Source of the DNA: Candidatus Zixiibacteriota bacterium
GTDB lineage: Bacteria > Zixibacteria > MSB-5A5 > JAUVRN01
Direction of reading: 5' to 3'
NCBI GenBank assembly: GCA_030597645.1
Contig: JAUVRN010000005.1
Location: 1-19,176 of the forward strand
DNA: 19,176 nt
The position numbers and the translations under genes are program-made. Positions 1-8,396 of the stretch are shown in pieces. The notes under the pieces were generated by a model that saw only the letters and a program-made list of their open reading frames with translations, was not told where the DNA came from and ran no database searches. Within the stretch, counting starts at the first letter, position 1. Every line of letters begins with the position of its first letter.

Positions 1-1019
1 AGGATCACGTGGGAGGGCTCTGTGGCTCCGGAGGCGCAGGCGGAGCCGGATGCCACGCAGAGGCCGACCAGATCCAGGGAGACGACCACGGCTTCGCCCT
101 CCGCGCCCGCGAAACTGAGATTGACTGTATTGGCCACGCGGTGCGCCCGATCGCCATGAAGGTGGACATCCGGTACGGCCTCCAGCAGGGCCTCTATGAA
201 GTAGTCGGAGAGCTCGGCCAGGCGGCGGGCCTCCGAGTCGAGCAGGCGGTTGGCCTTCTCCAGGGCCACGGCGAGGCCGAATGCGCCGACCACGTTTTCG
301 GTGCCCCCACGCCGCTTGCGCTCCTGGCTGCCGCCGGTGATCTGCGCGGCCAGGCCCAGGCCCCGCCGCACGTACAGAGCACCGATGCCGCGCGGGCCGT
401 AGAATTTGTGCGCGGTGAGCGCCAGCATGTCCACGTTCCAGTCCCTGACATCGACCGGGATCTTGCCGATGGCCTGCACCGCGTCGCTGAAGAAAAGCGC
501 GTCGTGGGCGTGCGCCGCGTCGGCCAGATCGCGCGTCGGCTGTATCGTACCGGTCTCGTTGTTGGCGGCCATCACGGCCACCACCACGGCCCCATCGGTG
601 CCGATCGCCGTGGTGAGCGCGTCGGCCGTGATGATGCCACCTGCGGTAGCCGGAATCTCAATCACCTCGGCACCCCGGCTCAACAGATCTGCAGCAGCCG
701 CCAGGACCGCAGGATGTTCGATCGCCGATACGAGTACGCGCCGAGGTCTGCGCGGGTATGCGAAGTAGCTGCCTTTGAGCGCCAGGTTGTCCGACTCGGT
801 GCCTCCGGACGTAAAGTAGAGTTCACCCGGATCGCACCCCAGCTGAGCGGCCGCGCGCTCGCGCGCCTCTTCGAGGATCTTCTTGGCGGCACGACCGGCG
901 GCGTGTACCGACGAAGGATTGCCCCAGCCCCTCTCCTGGGCCTTCGCCATGGCCCCGGCCACCTCCGGGTCGAGGGGTGTCGTGCTGTTGTGATCGAGAA
1001 ATATGGGTCGGTCGGACAA
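1..1019 (-). CDS. Cysteine desulfurase, NifS/IscS class I (3' end cut by window)
   Basis: This is a PLP-dependent cysteine desulfurase, an aminotransferase class V enzyme. It moves sulfur from L-cysteine onto an active-site cysteine persulfide for Fe-S cluster assembly or tRNA thiolation in the cytoplasm. The minus-strand frame begins SDRPIFLDHNSTTPLDPE and contains the expected motifs in order: GNPSSVHAAGR, TSGGTESDNLALKG, NNETGTIQP, DAVQAIGK, then AHKFYGPRG with the PLP lysine at residue 205. SGSACASG places the catalytic Cys at residue 328; these positions match the IscS family closely. The frame is open to the window edge with 339 codons visible, so only the last few tens of residues are missing. 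No ATG lies at the right place. The TTG at 1019 sits 8 nt behind a GGAG and directly before the conserved N-terminus, so I chose it. It follows a terminator and is probably transcribed separately from the exported-protein genes. NifS versus IscS cannot be decided because no scaffold gene is in view. Confidence 0.95.
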   Translation of the reverse strand, partial: MSDRPIFLDHNSTTPLDPEVAGAMAKAQERGWGNPSSVHAAGRAAKKILEEARERAAAQLGCDPGELYFTSGGTESDNLALKGSYFAYPRRPRRVLVSAIEHPAVLAAAADLLSRGAEVIEIPATAGGIITADALTTAIGTDGAVVVAVMAANNETGTIQPTRDLADAAHAHDALFFSDAVQAIGKIPVDVRDWNVDMLALTAHKFYGPRGIGALYVRRGLGLAAQITGGSQERKRRGGTENVVGAFGLAVALEKANRLLDSEARRLAELSDYFIEALLEAVPDVHLHGDRAHRVANTVNLSFAGAEGEAVVVSLDLVGLCVASGSACASGATEPSHVI

Positions 1020-1027
1020 GGTCGGAT

Positions 1028-1031
1028 CTCC
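1028..1031 (-). promoter_or_regulatory. Ribosome binding site deciding a TTG start
   Basis: GGAG on the minus strand lies 8 nt before the TTG codon at 1019. It supports TTG as the start of the cysteine desulfurase, since no ATG occurs in frame upstream of the conserved N-terminal LDHNSTTP motif. Confidence 0.6.
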
Positions 1032-1034
1032 ATC

Positions 1035-1057
1035 AAAAAGGGGGGCGCAAGCCCCCC
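1035..1057 (-). terminator. Rho-independent terminator of the HYDIN-repeat protein gene
   Basis: On the minus strand a perfect 7-bp stem (GGGGGGC/GCCCCCC, positions 1057-1051 and 1046-1040) closes a TTGC tetraloop and is followed directly by TTTTT (1039-1035). It starts 27 nt past the stop codon at 1084. It also sits just upstream of the ribosome binding site of the cysteine desulfurase, so the two genes are probably separate transcription units. Confidence 0.85.
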
Positions 1058-1083
1058 GATCTGGTTGTTTTGGCGCGGGGCCG

Positions 1084-4000
1084 CTATTTCATCAGCACCA
1101 TTTTGCGTGTCTCGGTATGGTCCTCCGCCACAAGGTGATAAAAGTAGATCCCGGAGGACACCGGCTGCCCCTCATCATCCCGGGCCCGCCATTCGACTTC
1201 GTGCCGGCCGGCCGGCATGGGCCCGTCCACCAACGTCCGGACCTTTTGTCCGAGCAGGTTGAAGACGACCAGGGACACGCGGGTGGCCTCCGGCACCGTG
1301 AAGCGAATGGACGTGTTCGGATTGAACGGATTGGGGTAGTTCTGTTCCAGTTCGAATGCCAGGGGCCTGACGCCGTCGTCCACATCCGTGACGATGTTGA
1401 GACGATTGGGCACGAACTCCGGAATGATCACCCGGGCCCGTTCGTCCTCGAAGAAATAGAAGGCGTCGGGCGCGACGAAACTGGTGTCAAAACTGAGTGA
1501 ACTGTCCGTCGAGCTCACACCCGGTTTGGCGAAGAACAGCAATTTGATCAGCACCGTACCGATGAACGGATCGGGTGTGATGGGCGGCCCGAACACGCTC
1601 GTGCCGCTGATGACGATCGTGTTTGAATCGAGATTGTACTTGGAGACCTGGCCGTCCACCCGTTCGAGCAGCGTGTTCGTGAAGTCGCCCGTGCCGGTGA
1701 ACTCCCAGACATCGCTGGTGTACTTGAGCGGCACGGAGAGCCGCTTGATCGGCTGATCGAAGACGTAGTGGATCGGCACGCTGATCAGCGATCCGACCTG
1801 CGCCCAGTCAGAAACCCGAACGGTATCGATGAATCCGAGGTCGCCCGGAGCCGTACCGACCACGCGGCCGTACAGGAGGGTCGGATCGTTGAACGGATCG
1901 TTGTTCACCAGGGCCAGTGTGTCGTAGTACACCTTGCGCTCTGCGACTTTGGCGCGAATGCCCAGCACCGTGTCGATCGTACCCGGGGGGAGAATCCACG
2001 GGAACGGCAGGAAGCCGATGCCCACGAAGGCGTCGTTGTAGTGGGCCGCGCCCGGGTTGAGGGTGAACAGCGTGTCGATGATCAGGTCATCCGAACCGGT
2101 GTTGCTGATCGTGACGAAGATCTCACGCACTGTGTCGGGCAGTAGCGAGTCGGAGCTGTCGGGATTCATCGGCGCGATCGCCAGCGTGCCGTAGTCGAGG
2201 AACAGCGGCGTGATGGAGATCGAAGGTGCCGAGCCACGCCCCATCACCGGCACATTGATCGTGTCCCCGGAGTTGGTCGGCAGACCGATCACCCGGAACA
2301 CGCTGTGGTCCGAGCCGGTATCCGTTGGCTGATAGATCCACCGGTAGCTGATGATGCTGTCGGGGCCCAGCGTGGGCAGAATGTTCGGATCCCAGGGCTG
2401 CCAGTCTTTGGCGCCCGTGATCGTGTGAATGGCCTGCTCCACGGTGTAGTCGGCCATGCCGGGCCCGGGCACATAGTCGGCCATGGTCAGGCGCGTGCGG
2501 CCGTTGCCGAGACCGGACGTGGTCTGAATGCTGATCGTCACGGACGTATCGACCGAACTGACCTTGATGGTCCCCATGTCCACCGACGAATCCGGGGGCA
2601 GCAGCTTGAGTTCGCCGTCGACTCCGTGGGCGGTGACTTTGAGTATCATCGTGGGCTCATCGGGGTCATTGGAGAATACGCGCACCCAGTTGGTGTCGAA
2701 ACTCTTCTCCACCGGCTTGTAACCGATGAACGGGTAGATTGAGTCCCCTGCGGCTATGTGCTGGTTGGTCCACTGGCCGGCGCTGAGGATGTACGGCGTT
2801 CCGGCGAGGAGCAACCGGGCACTGTCAATCACCAGGGTACCCAGTCCGGCGTTGTAGACCGCCACGTTGATGGCCTCGGTGCCACCCACTGCGACACCGC
2901 CCATGGCAAGCTCGGGATTCGGATCCTTCAGCAGTCGGTTGGGCGTGAAGAAGCTGATGTCCGGATCGTCGGTCTCGCCGAACATCGGAACGCGCACCGT
3001 GTCGTTGGACAGGTCCGTCGTGACGACCAGCAGGGTGTCTGCGAACGCGCCCGAGGAGATCGGCGTGAACCCGATGGTGATGGTGGCCTGCTGGCCGGCG
3101 CCGAGCACGATGCTGGCCGGTGACAGGCGCTGGAACGTGGGCGTTCCGCTCTGTGTCGTGATGCTCGTGATCTGGAGCGGGCGATTGCCGTTGTTGAATA
3201 CCTGGAAGGACTCCTGGGACGTAGCAAACACGTCTGTGGGTGCATAGAGCAACTCGTCCACATCGTCGGCATACCGGCCTCCGGCCCCGGTGCCCTCGAG
3301 AGTCACGACCAGCGTGTCAAGGTAGACGATCGTATCGAGCGGATTGAACCTGATCGAATCGACCGTAGTCACGGTCAGCGTGTCATAGTAGACGATCGTA
3401 TCGATCGGATTGAACGTGATGAGGATGAGGCCCGTGTCGTCCGGGGCCACGGAGCCGGGGGAGCCGGCTACGTTGAACCGCATGCCTATGGCCAGTGTCA
3501 CCTCGTCTACGGCGACGGGGTCTTCGCCCGGGTTGAAGAGGCCGATCGAATCGAAGACCGTCGTACCGATCTCCGTCGTGTCGAATACCAGCGACGAGGA
3601 GAGAAGCTGGAGGCCGGGTACATAGGCCTGCGCCTGCAGCGGCACGATGATCGAATCGTTGTTGCCCGTAGTATCGTCCGTGATAATGAGCATGGTGTCG
3701 AAGAACGTACCGGCCAGCGTGGGAACGAACTGGACGGAGACGTCGAACTGCTCGCTCTGCAGAAGCCGGGTTACGCCCGGCGTAATACGTGAGAATCCCT
3801 GCGACCCGTCAAATAGCGTAATGGACGACACCGAAAGAGTGTCGTTGCCGAGGTTGGTCATGACGGAAGTCAGGGTCTCGGCTACTTCCACCGACACCTT
3901 TCCGTAGTCATAGAGGGTCGTATCGGCCAGTGGTCCGGACAGCCAGGAGAGCTGCTTGAAGAAGCCGCCACCCGAGAGGGTGATGTAGGCGGTGTCTGTG

Positions 4001-6315
4001 GCCGGATCATTGGTGGCGAGCACGAGTGCGTCGTACACGACCGCGGTATCCGACTGGCGGAATCTCACGGTCACCCAGAACGTGGTCCCCGCGGCGACGT
4101 GGATGAGCGAATCCGTCGGATCTGGCAGATCGAAAAAGGCTCCGGAATCCACCCATATGTGGGCGATGAGATCGCCCCGCGTACCATTGTTGGTAATACC
4201 GATAGAGTCGAGCAGGGCACCGGAATTCAGCGTGGTGGCCCCGAAGACCAGCGCACTGTCGGCCGAGTATACCGGGTCGGAGCCGCCCGCGAAAATCGGT
4301 ATGCGGGTACTCGGGCTCTTTGGATCGTCCGACGTGATGACCAGCGTATCGTCGTACGATGTCGCGGCCAGGGGCACGAACTGGATGAACACAGCCTGGG
4401 AGTCTCCGGGCACGATCACCATGTTGGTCGGAGTCGGCGTGAGTACCGTGGTCTGCGACACGGTGATACTGGACACGATCAGGTTCACCAGCCCGATGTT
4501 GCGAAACCAGAGCGTATCCGTGGCGCTGTCCGATACGACCACGTCGCCAAAGTCGATCGTGCTGTCCGACGGCACGATCACGGGCGCCTGCGTGCCCCCG
4601 GTGAGAATCAGATCAAAGCCGGGATTGTTCGGGTCGTTGGAGGTAACGCGTAGCGTGTCGGTGTGCTCGAGGGCATCCACCGCGGCGTACTCGAACACCG
4701 CATAGAACTCGGTATTGGGCAGATACGAGAACGACGCCTCGGTCAACAATGTGTACACCGGATCGAGGCCCGGGGTGTCGATGGTCACCAGAACCGGCAA
4801 CTGACCGGGCAGTGTGGAGTCACCCGCAAGCCGCACCGAATCCCGGAGCGCAAGCCCCGGCGTCAGCGGTCCAAAGTCGAGCACGTCCTGGTCCCACCCG
4901 AAACCGGCCCCAATCGCGGTACCCTCGAGGGAGAACAATCCTGTAACCCTGGTCTCCTCGCCGATAAAGGGCGTGTATATGGTCTCGATCGAATCGCGCA
5001 TGGTGCCGCGCATCTCTGAATTGAAGCGCACCCATACGGGCATCGAGTCGTTGAGCGGGAGCGTACGTGCCAGGACGATGGGCACAAACGTGACCGTATC
5101 GACCGGAATGGTATCGCACCCGACGAGAATGGTATCGCCGACGTTATAGAGAGAATCGCGATAACGTAAGGTGTCGTCCACGGCCGTCAGCGTGTCACGT
5201 TCGCTGAGATCCGCGCCGAATTGAGAGAGCAGCTTGAGACCGTGACGGCCGCAATGCATGACCAGCTCCGTCTCGACGTTCTGATTAAGGCGATTCTGAA
5301 TCCAGATCAGCGAATCGAGAGTGTCCCCCGCAATGATGGTATCGATGAGGAATTCATCGATGACGGTGTGGATCGTATTGCCCTGACCGTCGAGGGTATC
5401 GTCCATGGTAAAGTAGTCGAGCGACAGAATGCCGTTGGCCAACGTGTTGATGAGGGCCGTATCGACCGCGAAATCATCCGAGATAATCTGGGCCTGCCCC
5501 ACGCTACCGCCCAGATCGCGTGGTGTGAACTGTACCGACAGGATACCGGTCTCGCCGGGTTGAATCTCCAACTGCCGGTTGACGATGTGAAAGATGCCGG
5601 GAACGTCCGTGATGACATCCTCGATCTTGCCTAGCTGTGTAGCAGACGTGTTGATGATCGTCACCGGATAACCGGATCCCGGCAGGCTGTCGCCCACGCG
5701 CGTGTCCTGAAGCTGGTTGGAGGTCAAGGTGATCAACGAGTCCTGCGGCGTACCGTTGGGATCGATCAGCTTGAGGAAGCCGATGCCGCGGCCGTCCACG
5801 ACGAATCGAAGGGTGTCAAGAATGGGATAGGTAAAGATGAACGTCAGGGTATCTTCGTAGATCTTTCGCTGGGTCGGGCGAAACGAGACACTGAACGGAG
5901 CGCTCGAAGGCTTATAGGCGTAAAGCACACCGGGAATCGTACCCCCTGGATCGACCGTCAAGTCAAGCTTGACGGTGTCTCCGGAGAATTCGACGTTTAT
6001 TTGCGTGTTGAATATGAGTGTCGCCGCAGCGTCTTCAAATACGAACGTCACCTTGGTGGTATCGGGTTCGGAGGCAAAGACGTTGTAGTTGATCAGCGAC
6101 ACGGAAAGATCGCTGACGTTGGTCCGACCCTTCACCACGTCTCCGAAGTTCCACTCGGAGACCCTATTGGTGTCCACCTGTGGGTCTGTGCCCGCCAGGT
6201 GAAACACGTATTCCCCGCCAATGATCTGAGCCCCAGCCGTGGGGGCCCACACCAGTGCGAGGGCGGCCGCCGCGACCCCTATCCCGAGCCCAATCCTCAA
6301 TCGCCCCATCATCAT
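1084..6315 (-). CDS. Secreted HYDIN/ASPM-type choice-of-anchor repeat protein with cohesin-like module and FlgD/T9SS-type C-terminal domain
   Basis: A 1743-residue exported structural or surface protein. Residues 1-29 form a signal peptide (MMMGRLRIGLGIG, long Ala-rich core, APTAGA, then Gln). From about residue 35 to 1490 come about eleven diverged beta-sandwich repeats of 100-120 residues, typified by VDFG.V..., N.G...L.V.SI, F.P...G.F.DTL.I.(T/S)(D/N)D, characteristic of HYDIN/ASPM/SPD-2 'choice-of-anchor' domains. A cohesin-like module follows at about 1490-1625 (RLSVPLKY). The C-terminal 88 residues (NYPNPFNPNTSIRF, GQKVRTLVDG, SSGIYFY, ending RKMVLMK) are a FlgD-like/T9SS-type sorting domain. 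The only cysteines are C355 and C400. A TTG at 6333 could also start this frame, but it would put six polar residues before the signal peptide; the ATG at 6315 lies 11 nt behind GGGAG. Catalytic activity is not evident; adhesion or scaffold is an inference. Confidence 0.9.
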   Translation of the reverse strand: MMMGRLRIGLGIGVAAAALALVWAPTAGAQIIGGEYVFHLAGTDPQVDTNRVSEWNFGDVVKGRTNVSDLSVSLINYNVFASEPDTTKVTFVFEDAAATLIFNTQINVEFSGDTVKLDLTVDPGGTIPGVLYAYKPSSAPFSVSFRPTQRKIYEDTLTFIFTYPILDTLRFVVDGRGIGFLKLIDPNGTPQDSLITLTSNQLQDTRVGDSLPGSGYPVTIINTSATQLGKIEDVITDVPGIFHIVNRQLEIQPGETGILSVQFTPRDLGGSVGQAQIISDDFAVDTALINTLANGILSLDYFTMDDTLDGQGNTIHTVIDEFLIDTIIAGDTLDSLIWIQNRLNQNVETELVMHCGRHGLKLLSQFGADLSERDTLTAVDDTLRYRDSLYNVGDTILVGCDTIPVDTVTFVPIVLARTLPLNDSMPVWVRFNSEMRGTMRDSIETIYTPFIGEETRVTGLFSLEGTAIGAGFGWDQDVLDFGPLTPGLALRDSVRLAGDSTLPGQLPVLVTIDTPGLDPVYTLLTEASFSYLPNTEFYAVFEYAAVDALEHTDTLRVTSNDPNNPGFDLILTGGTQAPVIVPSDSTIDFGDVVVSDSATDTLWFRNIGLVNLIVSSITVSQTTVLTPTPTNMVIVPGDSQAVFIQFVPLAATSYDDTLVITSDDPKSPSTRIPIFAGGSDPVYSADSALVFGATTLNSGALLDSIGITNNGTRGDLIAHIWVDSGAFFDLPDPTDSLIHVAAGTTFWVTVRFRQSDTAVVYDALVLATNDPATDTAYITLSGGGFFKQLSWLSGPLADTTLYDYGKVSVEVAETLTSVMTNLGNDTLSVSSITLFDGSQGFSRITPGVTRLLQSEQFDVSVQFVPTLAGTFFDTMLIITDDTTGNNDSIIVPLQAQAYVPGLQLLSSSLVFDTTEIGTTVFDSIGLFNPGEDPVAVDEVTLAIGMRFNVAGSPGSVAPDDTGLILITFNPIDTIVYYDTLTVTTVDSIRFNPLDTIVYLDTLVVTLEGTGAGGRYADDVDELLYAPTDVFATSQESFQVFNNGNRPLQITSITTQSGTPTFQRLSPASIVLGAGQQATITIGFTPISSGAFADTLLVVTTDLSNDTVRVPMFGETDDPDISFFTPNRLLKDPNPELAMGGVAVGGTEAINVAVYNAGLGTLVIDSARLLLAGTPYILSAGQWTNQHIAAGDSIYPFIGYKPVEKSFDTNWVRVFSNDPDEPTMILKVTAHGVDGELKLLPPDSSVDMGTIKVSSVDTSVTISIQTTSGLGNGRTRLTMADYVPGPGMADYTVEQAIHTITGAKDWQPWDPNILPTLGPDSIISYRWIYQPTDTGSDHSVFRVIGLPTNSGDTINVPVMGRGSAPSISITPLFLDYGTLAIAPMNPDSSDSLLPDTVREIFVTISNTGSDDLIIDTLFTLNPGAAHYNDAFVGIGFLPFPWILPPGTIDTVLGIRAKVAERKVYYDTLALVNNDPFNDPTLLYGRVVGTAPGDLGFIDTVRVSDWAQVGSLISVPIHYVFDQPIKRLSVPLKYTSDVWEFTGTGDFTNTLLERVDGQVSKYNLDSNTIVISGTSVFGPPITPDPFIGTVLIKLLFFAKPGVSSTDSSLSFDTSFVAPDAFYFFEDERARVIIPEFVPNRLNIVTDVDDGVRPLAFELEQNYPNPFNPNTSIRFTVPEATRVSLVVFNLLGQKVRTLVDGPMPAGRHEVEWRARDDEGQPVSSGIYFYHLVAEDHTETRKMVLMK
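1850..6200 (-). repeat. About eleven HYDIN/ASPM-like protein repeats
   Basis: The encoded protein repeats a 100-120-residue unit. The unit has a VxFG-type first strand, a central xNxGxxxLxVxSI element and a closing FxPxxxGxFxDTLxIxTxDP element. Copies are strongly diverged, so the repeat shows at protein level and not as identical DNA. The second unit (around nt 5450-4900) is enlarged by an Asp/Thr-rich insertion that holds both cysteines of the protein. Borders are approximate. Confidence 0.75.
3302..3420 (-). repeat. In-frame 66-nt tandem duplication inside the repeat gene
   Basis: Positions 3302-3354 and 3368-3420 match at 47 of 53 bases, offset by exactly 66 nt (22 codons). They encode FNPIDTIVYYDTL and FNPLDTIVYLDTL in one HYDIN-like unit, so the last beta-strand pair of that unit is present twice. 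The remaining 13 nt of each 66-nt period have diverged. Confidence 0.9.
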
Positions 6316-6419
6316 ATCTCGCCAGTCTCCCAACTTCGTCGACGTTGGCCTTAAGTCCTTTGCACACTTCGCCCCGGGACCTTCGGGGACACCCCCAAGG
6401 CGGATTAAGCGAAAGAATC

Positions 6420-6449
6420 AATATAGACGCCCCAAAACTGGCCAAGCAA
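6420..6449 (-). promoter_or_regulatory. Possible weak promoter for the HYDIN-repeat gene
   Basis: On the minus strand TTGCTT (6449-6444) is followed after 18 nt by TATATT (6425-6420), about 105 nt before the ATG at 6315. The -10 element is good and the -35 is poor. It lies just past the terminator of the preceding gene, where a promoter is expected. The leader also holds a short GC stem (CCCCG/CGGGG, 6372-6388) of unknown meaning. Sigma-factor preference in this lineage is unknown. Confidence 0.3.
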
Positions 6450-6474
6450 GCGAAATGTAGCCGTTATAGAGCAC

Positions 6475-6500
6475 AAAAAAGCCCCGCAACAGCGAGGCTT
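6475..6500 (-). terminator. Rho-independent terminator after the 275-residue secreted protein gene
   Basis: On the minus strand AAGCCTCGC (6500-6492) pairs with GCGGGGCTT (6487-6479), a 9-bp stem with one G-U pair around a 4-nt loop. TTTT (6478-6475) follows. It begins 25 nt past the TAA at 6526. Confidence 0.85.
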
Positions 6501-6525
6501 AGTGCTTTTCAGGCAAGGGGTTCGG

Positions 6526-7353
6526 TTACTTGAGAAGGACCATTTGCCGAACCTGCCGGAAGTCCCCCGCCTCCACCTTGGAAAAGTAGACGCCCGAACC
6601 GACTGTGCGCCCGGAACCGTCGCGGCCGTCCCACATCAGGTCCAGGTAACCGGCCGGCGCCGGGCCGTCGTACAGACGCCGGACGCGCTGACCCAGAAGG
6701 TTGTAAATGTCCAGTACCACGTGCCGGGGCTCGGGCAGGGCCACCGACAGGGCCGTGGAGGGGTTGAACGGATTCGGGAAGTTGTGCGAGAGCTCGAAGT
6801 TCCCGGGCAGTTGCGTCCCGTGATCGAAAATGGCCGTGGGGACGTAGACGGCGCTGCCCTGGAAGACCGGCACGTAGCCGTTGGTCTGGCTGGCCGTGTC
6901 GCCACCGAGCAGGCCACCGGCCGGCATCAGAGAGGTGACGCCGATGAATGCCGTATCGGCACCCGAAATCATATTGCGGCTGAGATACAGGGTCGCGATC
7001 GCGTCCGAGCCCACCGCGATGGTACCGGTCTGCAGCGGCACGATGGCCAGCATCACGGTCTGGTTGGAACCACCCAGGTTCTGGTCAAAGCGCACGATGT
7101 CAGCACCTGTAAATCCGCTGGTCCGGGCTCCGAAAACTACCGAATCGAGAACGAGCAGGTCGTTGGAGAATTGCAGCGGGATCTGGATCCCCGACATCGG
7201 TACGTCATTCACCAGAGTCACCGGAACGATGGCCTGGTTGGATGGATCAAAGCCCACAGAAGCCAGACGAACCGTGTCCGGCACTCCCGGGTCCTGGGCA
7301 AACGCCGGCGCGGCAAAAGCCACCAGCAGTAGAACGGTCACAAACAGGCGCAT
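6526..7353 (-). CDS. Small secreted cohesin-like protein with FlgD/T9SS-type C-terminal domain
   Basis: A 275-residue exported protein. Residues 1-19 are a signal peptide (MRLFVTVLLLVAFAAPAFA) with Gln as the next residue. Residues of about 22-165 form a beta-sandwich resembling cohesin: a first strand AIVPVTLVNDVP, then MSGIQIPLQF, then a late GTIAVGSDAIATLYLS strand pair. Residues 184-275 are the C-terminal tag (NFPNPFNPSTALSV, YNLLGQRVRRLYDG, GSGVYFSK, ending RQMVLLK), the FlgD-like fold used as a type IX-type sorting or anchoring domain. The frame is open further up to an ATG at 7380. The ATG at 7353 is preferred because AGGAGGG stands 5 nt before it and the signal peptide then begins directly. 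It has no cysteine and no enzymatic motif. It is bounded by a terminator on each side, so it is probably a single-gene transcript. Ligand unknown; cohesin assignment is by pattern only. Confidence 0.9.
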   Translation of the reverse strand: MRLFVTVLLLVAFAAPAFAQDPGVPDTVRLASVGFDPSNQAIVPVTLVNDVPMSGIQIPLQFSNDLLVLDSVVFGARTSGFTGADIVRFDQNLGGSNQTVMLAIVPLQTGTIAVGSDAIATLYLSRNMISGADTAFIGVTSLMPAGGLLGGDTASQTNGYVPVFQGSAVYVPTAIFDHGTQLPGNFELSHNFPNPFNPSTALSVALPEPRHVVLDIYNLLGQRVRRLYDGPAPAGYLDLMWDGRDGSGRTVGSGVYFSKVEAGDFRQVRQMVLLK

Positions 7354-7358
7354 GGTTT

Positions 7359-7365
7359 CCCTCCT
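7359..7365 (-). promoter_or_regulatory. Strong ribosome binding site selecting the internal ATG
   Basis: AGGAGGG on the minus strand is 5 nt before the ATG at 7353. It makes this start far better than the in-frame ATG at 7380, whose extra nine residues would sit polar and charged in front of the signal peptide. Confidence 0.75.
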
Positions 7366-7436
7366 GGAAATGTTCTGCACATCCGAATTCCCTACCCCCT
7401 CGGCTCCATCCTTAGAGATCGAACACGCCCGGGTTT

Positions 7437-7465
7437 TATTTACCGATTTTTCGAGCTAACACCAA
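7437..7465 (-). promoter_or_regulatory. Possible promoter for the 275-residue secreted protein gene
   Basis: TTGGTG (7465-7460), 17 nt spacer, TAAATA (7442-7437) on the minus strand. It begins immediately after the T-tract of the preceding terminator and would give a leader of about 75 nt. Each element has only partial match to the sigma70 consensus, so confidence is modest. Confidence 0.35.
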
Positions 7466-7466
7466 G

Positions 7467-7496
7467 AAAAAAGGCCACTTCCGTCGGGAAGCGGCC
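7467..7496 (-). terminator. Rho-independent terminator after the 289-residue secreted protein gene
   Basis: On the minus strand GGCCGCTTCC (7496-7487) pairs with GGAAGTGGCC (7482-7473): a 10-bp stem with one G-U pair around a CGAC loop, followed by TTTTTT (7472-7467). It begins 25 nt past the TAA at 7521. Confidence 0.88.
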
Positions 7497-7520
7497 CTAT
7501 GTAAAGCTCCAGGCTATGCG

Positions 7521-8390
7521 TTACTTGAGCAGCGTCATCTGACGGGTTTCCTCGAACGAATCGCCGATCTTCAGGCTGTAGAAATACGTTCCCGAGGCCA
7601 CCACGGTACCCTGGTTGTTGTTGCCTTCCCAGAGGATTTCGTGCTTCGCCGCGTCCATCTGCTGATCGAGCAGCGTCACCACTTCCTGGCCCAGCACGTT
7701 GTAGACCTTGAGCACGACGTGCTCCTGAGCATGCATGCTGAAGTTGATCATGGTCTGCGCGTTGAACGGATTCGGGAAGTTCTGATCCAGACCGTATTCC
7801 AGCGGCAGCGCGCCGTTGTCGCCGACGGCGGTGGGACCCACCGTCACCGATCCCCTGACCCAGTTCGGCGTGTAGTCCACGGCACCCGTGGTGGTCATCG
7901 TCAGGCGACTGGTGCCGACCAGGCCTGTATCCACAAGCGTACTGTTATTGGCCGCGCCCCCCAGGAGCTTCCAGTGCAGATACAGGAGTGTATCGGCCGC
8001 ACTCGGAGGCGCTGCTGCAAACGTGATGAACCCGGCGAGGAGGCTGTTGGCGGTGAGGTTAGGCAACGATGTGCGAAGCGTCCACGGCGTCGGACTGCCG
8101 CCAGCCGGGCCGTACGTGATGCCCTTGATGTCCGGGGGCGTCGTCACGAGCGTATCGAGATCGAGCTCCGGAATACCCGGATAGAAGAGCGGTATGGCGA
8201 TAGCGCCCAGCGTAGAATCCCACTTGGCCATCACTGCCCACGACCACGTGGTGTCGCTGGCCGGCGCGGGATCAATCGTGATATCCATGGGGTTAAACCA
8301 GATCTCGTCGGTGGTCTGCGCGTTCGCCACACCGGCGGACACCATGACCGTCAACAGAACAAAAAGGACAAACCCTTTACCAAGTCGCAT
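7521..8390 (-). CDS. Small secreted protein with cohesin-like region and FlgD/T9SS-type C-terminal domain
   Basis: A 289-residue exported protein. Residues 1-24 are a signal peptide (MRLGKGFVLFVLLTVMVSAG, then VANA), and the first mature residue is Gln. Residues of about 28-180 are a beta-rich domain with the local pattern LGAIAIPLFYPG and a later DTLLYLHWKLLGG, similar in layout to the cohesin-like modules of the neighbouring proteins but more diverged. Residues 198-289 are the C-terminal tag (NFPNPFNAQTMINF, YNVLGQEVVTLLD, ASGTYFYSLK, ending RQMTLLK), very similar to that of the next gene downstream. A TTG at 8396 directly abuts the Shine-Dalgarno; the ATG at 8390 has the right 6-nt spacing, so I chose it. 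Cysteine-free and without catalytic motifs. A paralogue-like relation to the 275-residue neighbour is likely from the shared layout. Function beyond surface attachment is unknown. Confidence 0.9.
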   Translation of the reverse strand: MRLGKGFVLFVLLTVMVSAGVANAQTTDEIWFNPMDITIDPAPASDTTWSWAVMAKWDSTLGAIAIPLFYPGIPELDLDTLVTTPPDIKGITYGPAGGSPTPWTLRTSLPNLTANSLLAGFITFAAAPPSAADTLLYLHWKLLGGAANNSTLVDTGLVGTSRLTMTTTGAVDYTPNWVRGSVTVGPTAVGDNGALPLEYGLDQNFPNPFNAQTMINFSMHAQEHVVLKVYNVLGQEVVTLLDQQMDAAKHEILWEGNNNQGTVVASGTYFYSLKIGDSFEETRQMTLLK

Positions 8391-8396
8391 ACGCAA

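Noticed and set aside
9..1262. Long plus-strand open frame of 417 codons
   Set aside because: It is antisense to the cysteine desulfurase, whose minus-strand frame has every family motif. The plus-strand product is Arg/Gly/His-rich without any recognisable domain.
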